Below, one piece after another: positions 55,546 through 64,000 of a DNA stretch of 64,000 bases. A program made the translations under genes and the position numbers. The stretch is from the NCBI GenBank assembly GCA_963804865.1, contig CAWDSH010000001.1, positions 1,178,001 through 1,242,000 on the forward strand. The letters are read 5' to 3'. Within the stretch, counting starts at the first letter, position 1; every line of letters begins with the position of its first letter. The notes below the pieces were generated by a model. That model was not told the origin of the DNA and did no database searches. It saw only the letters and a list, made by a program, of their open reading frames with translations. The DNA comes from CAVVEQ01 sp963804865 (GTDB lineage: Bacteria; Chloroflexota; Anaerolineae; Anaerolineales; Anaerolineaceae).

Positions 55546-56136
55546 TCAAAACTCCAGGAAGCTCGCCACCGCGGAATACATCAGCAGCCCCGCCATGACC
55601 AGGTTGAAGATGCGGTAATGCTTCTTCAGAAAACTGCGGAACAGGTTGCCGCCCAGCGCCCAGCAGGAGATCGAGACGAACGAGCCGACAGCCAGCAGCA
55701 GCGAGAACAATCCGATCGACAAAGGATCCTGGTACGTGCCGATGATGAACAGGGAAAAGATGGTGATGCCGTAGAGGATGGCTTTCATATTGAGGAACTG
55801 CATGATGAAGCCGGCTTTGAACGTATTCAGGCTTTTTTCCTCGACGCCCTCCTCCACCGGTTTGCTGCGCAGGATGTGGTACGCCAGGTAGAGCATGTAG
55901 AGCGCGCCGAGGATGTTGAGCCATTTCTTCAGCGAAGGCACCAGCTCCGCGAGGGTCAGGTTCAATAACCCACACAGCACCATCAGGACGAAAAATCCGG
56001 TGAAGATGCCCAGCAGGAAACGCAGCGTGCGGCGGTAGCCGAAGCGCAGGCCGTTGGACATGGCCATGATGTTGTTTGGACCCGGGGTGAAGGTGGTCAC
56101 AAAGGCGTAGATGAGAAAGGGAGTGAGATTGGTCAT
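55546..56136 (-). CDS. LysE/RhtB family amino-acid exporter
   Basis: 196 residues, about six helices. The family signature near the N terminus is TTFTPGPNNIMAMSNGLRFGYRR (TPGPNN about residues 15-20), followed by LGIFTGFFVLMVLCGL. Exports amino acids or related metabolites across the cytoplasmic membrane. The start is the ATG of MTNLTPF; an upstream in-frame start would add an unlikely ten residues. No regulator gene of the LysG type is adjacent. Confidence 0.88.
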   Translation of the reverse strand: MTNLTPFLIYAFVTTFTPGPNNIMAMSNGLRFGYRRTLRFLLGIFTGFFVLMVLCGLLNLTLAELVPSLKKWLNILGALYMLYLAYHILRSKPVEEGVEEKSLNTFKAGFIMQFLNMKAILYGITIFSLFIIGTYQDPLSIGLFSLLLAVGSFVSISCWALGGNLFRSFLKKHYRIFNLVMAGLLMYSAVASFLEF

Positions 56137-56303
56137 GGAAATCCTGGCGCGCAATGGGGAATGCAAATAATATCCGCCATGATATCACTTTATCTTCAAT
56201 CCCATGCCTTAATTCTCACCGCGATGCGGTTTTCAATCTGCTCAAATTTTTAGTACAATAGAAGGTGCTGTGAGGATTCTTCCCGGCAGAATGGATTTGG
56301 TGG

Positions 56304-57611
56304 ATGGAGATATCCGAGTTTTGGCGTGACGTTCTTGTCATCGTTTTATTAATCTTTTTCAATGGAATCCTGGCATTATCCGAGGCGGCGATGCTCTCGG
56401 TGCGCAAGGCGCGCCTGCAGCAGCGCATCAACGACGGGGAAAAATCAGCCAAAGTAGCTTTGCGGCTGGCGGAAAACCCCAACCGTTTCCTATCGACCGT
56501 CCAGATCGGCATCACGGTCATCGATGTGCTCATCGGCGCGATCAGCGGCGCAACAGTGGCCAGGCTGCTGACCGGCGCATTCGCCCGGGTGCCTGCCCTG
56601 GCACCCTTCAGTGAGACGATCGGGATGGCGGTGGTTGTCATCGTCGTATCCTATCTCTCCATTGTCTTCGGGGAACTGGTTCCCAAACGCCTGGCTTTGC
56701 ATAACGCGGATGGCGTGGCCACGGCGATCGCTGCGCCGATGTTATTCATTTCCCGACTATTCAAACCAATCGTCTGGCTTTTGGGAAGATCCACTGACCT
56801 GATCCTGCGTGCATTAAAGATCAAGTCCGCTTCAGAATCCCCGGTGACGGAAGAGGAGCTGCTGGTGCAATTGGAACAGGGCAAGCAGGCAGGCGTTTTC
56901 CAGGAAGCCGAGCAGGATATGGTGGAAGGCGTCTTTTCGCTCTCCGACCAGCGGGTCAATGCCCTGATGACGCCGCGCAACGAGATCATCTGGCTGGACG
57001 TCAACGACACGCCCGAGGAGATCATTCGCAAGGTGAGGGAGAGCCCCTACTCGCGCTTCCCGGTGGGCGAGGACAGCCTGGATACCGTGGTGGGGGTGGT
57101 GCGCGCCAAGGAACTGCTCCTGGCTGACCTGAAAAGCGGTGAGCAGCTCAAGGAGATCGCCCGCGAGCCGCTCTACATCCCCGAGACGGCTTTCGGTTCG
57201 CGCGCCCTGGAGATGTTCCGCGAGAGTCAGCGCGAGCTGATGTTCGTGGTCGATGAGTTCGGCATGGTGCAGGGCGTGATCACCCTGGCGGACATCCTCG
57301 AGGAGATCGTGGGCGAGTTTGAGGATGAGCCGCAGTCCATCCAGCGCGAGGACGGTTCCTGGCTGCTGGACGGCATGCTGCCCAATGACGAATTCATGGA
57401 GCTGTTCAATTTACGCGAGCTCCCCGCCGAAGAAGAATACGAAACAGTGGGCGGTTTCGTCCTGATGCATTTTGGGCGCATCCCGCAGACGGCGGATCAC
57501 TTCGAGTGGAACGGACTGCATTTCGAGGTGATGGACATGGACGGCAACCGCATCGACAAGGTGCTGGTGAAAGCCCTGCCCGCCGACGAGAATCCCCCGG
57601 AAGAGGAATAA
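56304..57611 (+). CDS. Hemolysin-C/CorC-type (CNNM) transporter-associated protein
   Basis: 435 residues. N-terminal DUF21/CNNM membrane domain with about four helices (starting FWRDVLVIVLLIFFNGILALSEAAMLSVRK, with the NGILALSEAA signature), then two CBS domains (about 205-330; FSLSDQRVNALMTPRNEIIWLD and EFGMVQGVITLADILEEIVG), and a C-terminal CorC_HlyC domain. Magnesium or sodium/divalent cation transport is the usual role of this family. ATG at 56304 lies 3 nt after GGTGG. Monocistronic. Confidence 0.93.
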   Translation: MEISEFWRDVLVIVLLIFFNGILALSEAAMLSVRKARLQQRINDGEKSAKVALRLAENPNRFLSTVQIGITVIDVLIGAISGATVARLLTGAFARVPALAPFSETIGMAVVVIVVSYLSIVFGELVPKRLALHNADGVATAIAAPMLFISRLFKPIVWLLGRSTDLILRALKIKSASESPVTEEELLVQLEQGKQAGVFQEAEQDMVEGVFSLSDQRVNALMTPRNEIIWLDVNDTPEEIIRKVRESPYSRFPVGEDSLDTVVGVVRAKELLLADLKSGEQLKEIAREPLYIPETAFGSRALEMFRESQRELMFVVDEFGMVQGVITLADILEEIVGEFEDEPQSIQREDGSWLLDGMLPNDEFMELFNLRELPAEEEYETVGGFVLMHFGRIPQTADHFEWNGLHFEVMDMDGNRIDKVLVKALPADENPPEEE

Positions 57612-57702
57612 AAATCCCTGAATGCTTTACCCTCCCGGGACAATTTGCTCCAGGAGGGAGATCAATCTCATTTTCTCCATAACAGCCTAGCCTATCGGCA
57701 GA

Positions 57703-59025
57703 TCAAGCAGATCGGTATAAAACGGTCGGACTTCGCCCGTCAAAGACCGGTGCTCGTAGGACCAGCGCAATATCGGGCAGCTCCACAGAACCATCCCTGA
57801 CCAGCACCGGTTTTTTATCCAGGATATTTTCGTAAGTCCCATCAGGCAGCGATACAGCGATTTTTCCCTTGTTTTTATTCACGTTGAACACACCCACCAG
57901 GTGATTTCCCGGATGTTCCCAGATGGCGGTGATCGCCGGTTCTGCGGCGGTGATGGTGAATAACCCTTCCACCTGGGCAGGGTCCTTCTTCAAGCGTGCC
58001 ATGGTGGAGATGAATTCAGAGAATTCGTAATCCTTCCATGCCACCCGGTCCACGTCGAAAAGCGAAGGCGTGTGCGCAGCCGCGGATTCCTGCCCGGCGT
58101 AGATCAGGAATGCGCCGCTATTGAACGCGCAAAAAGCAGTCCAGGCGAGCGCCTGCTCCCGGGATGGAGCAGTCTGCATGATGCGCTCCTGGTCATGGTT
58201 TTCCACGTAGCGCAGCTTTACGAAATTCTCCGGGTAGATCGCGTTCTGGAAGCGCAGCATTTCCAGGTAGCGCGCGACGGGCTGCTTGCCGGTCACCACC
58301 GCCTGCCAGATGGTGTAGATATCATAGTCATAGGTGATATCAAATCCGCGGTATACCTCGCTGTCCGAGATGGCGGTGAGATTGCGGGAGCGGCGGTATT
58401 CGATGAAGGCGGCGTGCACTGATTCAGCCAGCCAGATCACCCCGGGCTTGACCGCGGCAACCTCCTCACGCGCCCGCACCCAGAATTCCTCGGGCAGCAG
58501 GGATGCCACGTCGCAGCGGAAGCCATCCACGCCGAATTCCGCCCACATCTTCAGCGTTTCGATCAAATAATCATCCAGGTCCTGGTTGGGATGCTTGAGA
58601 TCGATCACGTCGCTCCATTCGGGGACGGTGGTCACCGGCTTTCCGGACGCATCCTGGTGATACCAATCGGGATGCGCGCTCACCAGCACGGAATCGTGGG
58701 CGGTATGGTTGTAGACCACGTCGATCATCACCTTCAAGCCAAGCGCATGCGCCTTTTCGATGAGATGCTTGAAATCCGCTTTCGTGCCGTATTCCGGGTT
58801 GACCTCGCGGTAATCCGAGATGGAATAGGGGCAGCCCAGGGAACCTTTTTTATTCAGCTTGCCGATGGGATGAATGGGCATGAACCAGATCACGTCCACG
58901 CCCAGAGCCTGGATGCGTTCCAGGTCCGCTTCGACATCGGCGAACGTGCCGTGGGGTCCGTGATTGCGGACGTAGATCTCGTAGATGACCAGGTTGCGGA
59001 GGGATTTTGGGGTGTCTTTTGCCAT
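57703..59025 (-). CDS. Alpha-amylase family protein (GH13)
   Basis: Intracellular glycoside hydrolase, 440 residues, no signal peptide. Barrel motifs: DVVYNH (about 102-107), GFRCDVASLLP with nucleophile Asp172, WLAES with acid Glu201, and VENHDQERI with the third Asp278. Short C-terminal beta domain with GVFNVNKNKGKIAVSL. Intracellular GH13 enzymes of this size process maltodextrin or glycogen; the exact subfamily is not clear. No neighbouring sugar transporter. Start ATG behind AAAGGA. Confidence 0.88.
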   Translation of the reverse strand: MAKDTPKSLRNLVIYEIYVRNHGPHGTFADVEADLERIQALGVDVIWFMPIHPIGKLNKKGSLGCPYSISDYREVNPEYGTKADFKHLIEKAHALGLKVMIDVVYNHTAHDSVLVSAHPDWYHQDASGKPVTTVPEWSDVIDLKHPNQDLDDYLIETLKMWAEFGVDGFRCDVASLLPEEFWVRAREEVAAVKPGVIWLAESVHAAFIEYRRSRNLTAISDSEVYRGFDITYDYDIYTIWQAVVTGKQPVARYLEMLRFQNAIYPENFVKLRYVENHDQERIMQTAPSREQALAWTAFCAFNSGAFLIYAGQESAAAHTPSLFDVDRVAWKDYEFSEFISTMARLKKDPAQVEGLFTITAAEPAITAIWEHPGNHLVGVFNVNKNKGKIAVSLPDGTYENILDKKPVLVRDGSVELPDIALVLRAPVFDGRSPTVLYRSA

Positions 59026-59249
59026 TGAATGAATCCTTTATCTTCAGAAGTTCAGATACAACTATTTTAACAAAAAAATCGAAATGAAGACGAGTGATAA
59101 TGGTTGGAGACCTATCTTGTGCTGTTTCATTATTGATGATGGTATCCGTCAAGAATTCGTGGTATTGTAATAATTGAGCGCGGGGATTTTTGAAGTAAGC
59201 CTGTTGTGTCCTCAAGGACAACCTTCGACTTGCCAAAAGGAGGCTTCGA

Positions 59250-59618
59250 TGAAATTTCAAACTTTGATGATCATCAAAGCTGTGGTGTGCTTGACCCTGG
59301 GAGTACCCGATACTGCTTGCACCGGTATTCCTTTATTCTTTGTTCGGAGCCTCACTGACCCCCGGAGGCATCTTCGCAGCCAGAGAATATGGCGCTTCCT
59401 TCATCGGCAACTTATTACTCACCTGGTTCGCCAGAAAGGCAGTTGAATCTGAAACCAGGTGGGCGATCGCCCTGGCTTTATGTGTTTATGACGCGATCGG
59501 TTTTGTTGTCACATTGATCGCCCAATTGACCGGTGTATTGGGTCCGCTGGGATGGTTTGCTGCAGCGATCTACCTGTTCTTCGCGATTGGATTTGGATTA
59601 TTCCTCAAGAAGAAGTAG
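59250..59618 (+). CDS. Small four-helix membrane protein, split by one frameshift
   Basis: About 122 residues with four hydrophobic segments. The first frame starts MKFQTLMIIKAVVCLTLGVP with AGGAGG upstream. One extra C in CCC at 59306-59308 shifts it; without it the protein continues ILLAPVFLYSLFGASLTPGG and FAAREYGASFIGNLLLTW to FGLFLKKK. The pattern of helix, loop with Arg-Glu, two helices and a lysine tail resembles the DUF4345-type small membrane proteins, though weakly. Function unknown. Confidence 0.68.
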
Positions 59619-59731
59619 TTGATCTAATAAACCGCGCTCAATCCTCCCCCGCTCCGCCTCACATTTTGATTCCTCAAAGTGTAAAGCCCGCGACGGTGCC
59701 CTCACTTTGAACTACAACTTAAAATTAATAA

Positions 59732-59758
59732 TTAGGGCACGGCATGCTGTGCTCCTAC
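59732..59758. repeat. Degenerate palindrome related in style to the 22-bp repeats
   Basis: TTAGGGCACGGCATGCTGTGCTCCTAC: imperfect inverted repeat GGGCACgGCATGCtGTGCtCC, with GCATGC at its centre and TAGGG...CCTAC flanks like those of the 22-bp family. It lies in the 261-nt gap 59619-59879, which has no other clear feature. Confidence 0.55.
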
Positions 59759-59879
59759 AGCCCACCCGGTCTTCGACCACCCTCTCCCTTCGCCCTTAAC
59801 AGGGTGAAAAGAACGCAAGGAATGGAAACCTCCCGACCCCAAAATGCGCAAAGAACGCGACATTTGAAGAGGGGGAAGA

Positions 59880-60884
59880 TCATTGGTAGGAGTTTGGACA
59901 GATCGATGGTCTATCGTCAACAGGGATACCCCCTAAAACCATTTGCAGATCAAAACATTCATCCCCATGAATGATAACTACCCCCTCTCCTCGGACGCCA
60001 ATGATACGGAAGGTCAAGAAAATAGAATTGGAATCCATCCAGGAGGAATAGCTGTTATTTCCCACCGCGGGACGGATTTCCTGAATCTCACCAAAAACAT
60101 CACGCACCGTAGATGAATTGTGGATAACATCCAAAGCTGCTAGGTATCTCTTTCCAAGGATTTGGGCGGAACGCTTGTTTGCCTGGTCTGCATTCATCTC
60201 AGGCCAAAGAACCGCTATGGAAGGGATGACTGTGCGAGCGGAAAGTTCGTCCATAAGAGGTGAAGAAGGAGTGATGCCATCGAGCCACCAATCCCCGCCT
60301 GTTTCAAGAGGAGTGAATGCAAGACCAAGCTCCGAAGGATAAATCCGGATCTCAACCAACCTCCCCTCAGTTAGAAAGAGCTGCAGCAGACCGACTTTAC
60401 GGGTTCGCTCTGCTTCCCATTTACGGGAAAGGTATTGATCCATATATTGTCCCCCTTCCCGACAAGTCTCCAGTGTAGGTTCCTGCAGAGGATTTTGACT
60501 GATACATTGGTAAGATTCACCATTGGGCATTCGATAAAAAAGATTTCCTGATGAAAGCAACTGCAGTAAAAGGCTAATCTCACCTTCGTTCAACTCAGTT
60601 CGTGGAAATCCTACGTACTGGGGATCCCAAAACAGCACATCATCATGAAGAGAAAGATAATATGCGTGTTCGATTTCAGAGAGTTCCACCTGATTCAAAA
60701 CGAATTCAGCGCTCATATACGCGCGCGGGGAGAGCTGCAGCTCGTCCCGCGCCAGAACCACTTTCCCCAGGAGGATACCCGGGAAGCTGATGATAATCGT
60801 TTCGATGAATGGCAATAGCACCGTGCAGAAAAAGATCAAGGCCAGGGATAGTATTGCCAGAATCCAGGTCTTTCGTTTTGTCAT
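59880..60884 (-). CDS. Hypothetical membrane-anchored protein
   Basis: 334 residues. MTKRKTWILAILSLALIFFCTVLLPFIETIIIS is one N-terminal membrane anchor or uncleaved signal; the rest is a soluble domain of about 300 residues with four Cys (QCISQN, ETCREG, DECFDL, SICPNS) that may form disulfides, implying an extracytoplasmic location. No known family recognised. Start ATG behind GGTGGAAA; overlaps the previous gene by 4 nt (ATGA). Likely in one operon with the next two minus-strand membrane genes. Confidence 0.68.
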   Translation of the reverse strand: MTKRKTWILAILSLALIFFCTVLLPFIETIIISFPGILLGKVVLARDELQLSPRAYMSAEFVLNQVELSEIEHAYYLSLHDDVLFWDPQYVGFPRTELNEGEISLLLQLLSSGNLFYRMPNGESYQCISQNPLQEPTLETCREGGQYMDQYLSRKWEAERTRKVGLLQLFLTEGRLVEIRIYPSELGLAFTPLETGGDWWLDGITPSSPLMDELSARTVIPSIAVLWPEMNADQANKRSAQILGKRYLAALDVIHNSSTVRDVFGEIQEIRPAVGNNSYSSWMDSNSIFLTFRIIGVRGEGVVIIHGDECFDLQMVLGGIPVDDRPSICPNSYQ

Positions 60885-61357
60885 CTTTTTTCCACCCCCA
60901 GTTTGTTTATGCTCTTTACGAAACTGCCACCCGTGATGAATTTCACCGCCAAACTCGCAAACCATTGACAACCGAAAACGATCAAGCCTTGACCAATGCC
61001 AAGTCCACTAAAGGCAAGCAACGAGCGGGGGTCGGAGTTGGATCTATAAGGCGCAATTACAATAAAATACGGCGTCAAACCTGCCACGAGGCCGCCCAGC
61101 AGCCCTATCCATGGTAATGCATTGGTCACATCCCGTTTGACTGACCATTCGTAAAACATGACAACTCCTTGAAAGATGAAAAGGATAAAACTGATTGGCG
61201 CGACCACAACGACAGCAACCAGCGGGGCGGGGAAAATTGGTCCATCTTGTGCAAGATAATTGATCCAAGCAATCACAGCACTCACAACAATCCAGCCGCC
61301 GAGCAAACCGGCACCGGAGGAGAGAATTGAAATGAGTAGCTTTTTAATTACATTCAT
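60881..61357 (-). CDS. Hypothetical four-helix membrane protein
   Basis: 158 residues with hydrophobic segments at about 5-30, 43-65, 81-103 and 113-140. No recognised motif. Start MNVIKKLLISILSSGAG. Its stop overlaps the start of the anchored protein (ATGA), and the gap to the upstream gene is 36 nt, so the three genes 59880-61894 are probably one transcript. Confidence 0.65.
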   Translation of the reverse strand: MNVIKKLLISILSSGAGLLGGWIVVSAVIAWINYLAQDGPIFPAPLVAVVVVAPISFILFIFQGVVMFYEWSVKRDVTNALPWIGLLGGLVAGLTPYFIVIAPYRSNSDPRSLLAFSGLGIGQGLIVFGCQWFASLAVKFITGGSFVKSINKLGVEKR

Positions 61358-61393
61358 GAAGAATTTTTTCTCCGCCCTTCAAGCCTGCTCAAA

Positions 61394-61894
61394 CTATGCG
61401 CTGCTAAGTAATGTTGTTGTTGTTTCCTGAATCTCTTCCTTGTGCAATATCCTGGAAACAACAAATAGCCAGGGCAATTCGAGAACCTGCGCCAACAGGG
61501 TAAATCCAGCGGCAAAGCATGCTGTCCATCTCAAGAATTCTTCGATGGGTTTATCTGAAGCGCCAATACTGGTCATCAGGGTGAAGCCGAACCAGATTGC
61601 CAAGAATAATACACTTGTGAAAACCAACCAGATGACAGCCCAGGCTACCCTGGACGATCTTTCATAAACATATAACGAGTGCAGAAATATTCCGACAAGA
61701 AAGAGAACTGATCCTACAGCGATTGGTGCAATGATCCAAATATTGTAGGGAATAGCTTCAGAAAACGGAACGGTTGGATCGAATACAATAAGCAGGGTCA
61801 TGAGCAAGCCATTCGGCAGCAGGAACATCTCAGGTAGAAGTAATGCAAAAAATAAAGGAGCAAAGACAAGAAGACTGAATTTTGTGGCTGTCAT
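61394..61894 (-). CDS. Hypothetical membrane protein
   Basis: 166 residues, about four hydrophobic segments (5-33, 48-68, 80-103, 118-145). Start is ATG of MTATKFSLL behind AAAGGA at 8 nt rather than an earlier in-frame ATG. A C-terminal charged tail (HKEEIQETTTTLLSSA) is likely cytoplasmic. Family unknown. First gene of the small minus-strand membrane operon; the 273-nt AT-rich gap 61895-62167 upstream may hold its promoter. Confidence 0.62.
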   Translation of the reverse strand: MTATKFSLLVFAPLFFALLLPEMFLLPNGLLMTLLIVFDPTVPFSEAIPYNIWIIAPIAVGSVLFLVGIFLHSLYVYERSSRVAWAVIWLVFTSVLFLAIWFGFTLMTSIGASDKPIEEFLRWTACFAAGFTLLAQVLELPWLFVVSRILHKEEIQETTTTLLSSA

Positions 61895-62167
61895 AGAGCG
61901 ATCCTTTTCAACAACTCCCGCAGTAATATGCACGCATCACCTGTTCAAAAACCAGATAGTTTGTAGTGTCATTCTAAATATTTATTATTTTCAGAGGCTA
62001 TCACACAACTATCAAATACAATCAAATGAAATGTTGGTATTTTCTTGGAAAGTAATAATCAACCTATTATTGGGTTTCACATTAAAAATTCAATAAGATT
62101 GAAGAAATTCTTTGTTTCCTTTTATTCATACTTCTCGTTATGATATAGTATCCTCAGCGAGGTAATC

Positions 62168-63797
62168 ATGTCCGATCTTTTCTTCTCTTCCCACCGCTCA
62201 CCGGTTTACTCCACGAAAGGCATGGTGGCAGCCTCGCAAAAGCTGGCCGTTGAGGCCGGGATCGAGATCTTAAAAATGGGCGGCAATGCCGCGGATGCCG
62301 CGGTGGCGACCGCCGCCGCGCTCAACGTGACCGAGCCGACCTCCACCGGGCTGGGCGGCGACTGCTTCGCGCTGTATTACGACGCCGCCTCGCCGCCAGG
62401 TGAGCGCGCTGAACGGCTCCGGGCGGGCACCGTCTGCGCTTTCGCTGGAGCGGTTGAAGAAGGAAGGCTTCGAGCACGAGCTGCCGCCTTATCACCCCTA
62501 CAACGTCACCGTGCCCGGTGCCTGCGCCGGCTGGTGCGACCTGGTCGAACGCCTGGGCACGCTGCCGCTGGGCGATATCCTTGCCCCGGCCATCCGCCTG
62601 GCGGAGGAGGGCTTCCCGGTGGCACCCATCACCTCTTATTTTTGGCAGCGCGCTGCAACGCGCCAGCTGGCATCCGCGCTCAACGGCGCAGAGTTGACCA
62701 TCGATGGACGCGGTCCAAACGCGGGCGAGATCTTCCGCAATCCCGGCCTGGCGAGGACACTGAAAGTGATCTCGAAAGATGGGAAGCAGGCTTTCTACCA
62801 GGGTGAGATCGCCAGGGCGATCGTGGATACGCTGGCTGAAGCCGGGGGCTGCATGCAGCTCAGCGACCTGGCATCCCATGCCAGCACATGGGAACAGCCC
62901 ATCTCGGTGGAATACCGAGGGCTGAAGATCTGGGAGTGCCCACCCAACGGGCAGGGGCTGGCGGCACTGCTGGCGCTCAACCTGCTCCAGATCTACGACC
63001 TGGGCATCCTGCCTCCGATCTCCCCCGAGCGCCTGCATTTCGAGATCGAAGCGCTGCGCATCGCCTTTGCCGACGCGCGCCAGTACGTGGCGGATCCAGC
63101 ATTCGCCCCCGCCCCGCTCGAACAGCTGCTCAGCCGGGCTTATACGCAGGAACGCCAGCGCGCGATCAATCCCAATTACGCGTTTGAAACCCACCATCAC
63201 GGTTTCCCGCTGCAATTCGGCAGCGACACGGTCTATTTCTGCGTGGTGGACGGCAAGGGCAACGCCTGCTCGTTCATCAACAGCAATTACATGGGCTTCG
63301 GAACCGGTATCGTGCCGCGCGGCTGGGGCTTCTCCCTGCAGAACCGCGGCGCCAATTTCAGTCTCGATCCCAATCACCCCAACCGGTTGGAGCCGGGCAA
63401 GCGCCCCTACCACACCATCATCCCCGGCATGGCAACATATGCTGATGACGGCGCACTCTACGCCCCCTTCGGCGTGATGGGCGGTTTCATGCAGCCGCAG
63501 GGTCACGTGCAGGTGCTCACCCGCATGCTGGATAACGGTCTCGACCCACAGGCAGCGCTGGATCTGCCGCGCTTCTGCATCGACGTGGAAAAGGACAACC
63601 GCACCGTTTCGCTCGAAGAAGGCATTCCTGATGAGACCATCCAGAAGCTGAAAGATATGAAGCACCCTGTTGAACTGGTCAGCGGGATGAACCGCGCGCT
63701 CTTCGGGCGCGGTCAGATCATCCGCCGCGACCGCGAGACCGGCGAGCTTACCGGCGGCAGCGACATGCGCGCGGATGGCTGCGCGATGGGCTTCTAG
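62168..63797 (+). CDS. Gamma-glutamyltransferase family protein, split by one frameshift
   Basis: Ntn-hydrolase that cleaves glutathione or other gamma-glutamyl compounds. About 543 residues when joined. N-terminal part SPVYSTKGMVAASQKLAVEAG and ILKMGGNAADAAVATAAALNVTEP, TSTGLGGDCFALYYD; one extra C near 62393-62394 breaks the frame, and without it QVSALNGSGRAPSALS continues. Small-subunit start with the nucleophile Thr in GSDTVYFCVVDGKGN, and the GVMGGFMQPQGHVQ end segment. No signal peptide, so probably cytosolic. GAGG precedes the ATG. Confidence 0.85.
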
Positions 63798-63821
63798 GGC
63801 GTGATAAAATCGGCGTCGAAC

Positions 63822-64000
63822 ATGGAACTTTCCGCGCACCTCCAGGGCATCCTCGATAACCTCCCCGCCAAACCGGGCTGTTACATCTACAAGGATGACA
63901 AGGGCCAGGTGATCTACGTCGGCAAGGCGATCATCCTGAAGAACCGCGTGCGCTCCTATTTCCAGGACCGCAGCGACAAGGATTACAAGACCCACAAGCT
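63822..64000 (+). CDS. uvrC: UvrABC nuclease subunit UvrC, N-terminal fragment
   Basis: First 59 codons only; the gene runs off the right edge. The GIY-YIG endonuclease domain is clear: LPAKPGCYIYKDDKGQVIYVGKA (residues about 14-36), then the Lys/Arg of ILKNRVRSYF. UvrC makes the 3' incision in nucleotide-excision repair. It follows the GGT gene by 24 nt. Confidence 0.93.
   Translation, partial: MELSAHLQGILDNLPAKPGCYIYKDDKGQVIYVGKAIILKNRVRSYFQDRSDKDYKTHK

Noticed and set aside
55541..56188. 215-codon minus-strand frame overlapping the LysE gene in another frame
   Set aside because: LysE signature is in the frame ending at 55546; the other translation is His/Arg/Gly-rich.
57633..57658. Possible terminator after the CorC-type gene (CCCTCC...GGAGGG)
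   Set aside because: Loop of about 14 nt or more and no T run; too weak to list.
62322..63995. Long open frame (557 codons) on the minus strand opposite gamma-glutamyltransferase and uvrC
   Set aside because: Shadow frame in GC-rich coding sequence; GGT and UvrC motifs are on the plus strand.
1..64000. tRNA, rRNA, CRISPR or insertion-sequence features
   Set aside because: No cloverleaf-compatible segment, spaced direct-repeat array, transposase motif or terminal inverted repeats were found by eye; a tRNA scan could still find one I missed.

Overview
The window looks like a chromosomal piece of an Anaerolineae-type Chloroflexota bacterium, probably metagenome-derived. This is inferred from gene families and gene blocks, not from a marker gene. 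Supporting signs are the large T/P-rich-linker and beta-helix surface proteins, an MGDG-synthase-like glycosyltransferase, a glutamate-mutase-L homologue inside a block of membrane proteins of unknown function, and two genes read through in-frame UGA codons. I see no rRNA, tRNA, CRISPR array, prophage or insertion sequence.

Layout. 1-6844 (mostly minus strand): EamA transporter end, O6-alkylguanine methyltransferase, a three-gene ABC export cassette, a phosphoribosyltransferase, galactokinase, a small GIY-YIG protein and a membrane metalloprotease. 6920-10622 (plus): DUF951, a lipid glycosyltransferase, tsaE-tsaB-rimI and a type-4 uracil-DNA glycosylase. 10640-16959: a surface-polysaccharide block (nucleotide-sugar dehydrogenase, epimerase, flippase, GT4, membrane glycosyltransferase). 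17868-27770: a deacetylase, then a tightly overlapping block of uncharacterised envelope genes centred on a zinc-ribbon protein with about eleven short Trp-Leu motifs. 27863-32750: phosphohexomutase, a DUF389-like protein, a HAD phosphatase, a lipoprotein and a sugar-phosphate transferase. 32829-40031: a SelW-like selenoprotein, trpS, dtd, a repeat membrane protein, a divergent PyrD/PyrK-like pair, an SPFH protein, a Sec-containing SelD and a deaminase. 40280-53293: an MFS transporter and three tandem right-handed beta-helix secreted proteins, two of them behind nearly identical promoter-leader sequences. 53410-64000: catalase plus a PerR/Fur-like regulator, LysE exporter, CorC/CNNM protein, GH13 amylase, small membrane proteins, gamma-glutamyltransferase and the start of uvrC.

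Three window-wide patterns stand out. First, at least eight genes have a -10 hexamer followed by exactly 6 nt and then the start codon, which predicts leaderless mRNAs; this moves several start codons. Second, eight otherwise intact genes are each split by one extra base in a short homopolymer, always in the same direction, which points to consensus errors rather than decay; these are annotated as single genes. Third, a 22-bp palindrome recurs three times around the beta-helix and catalase region, with a related degenerate palindrome farther on.

The best candidates for undescribed biology are the 18.7-27.8 kb envelope block with its Trp-Leu motif scaffold, the hidden SelW-like and SelD selenoproteins, and the beta-helix gene family with duplicated control regions.
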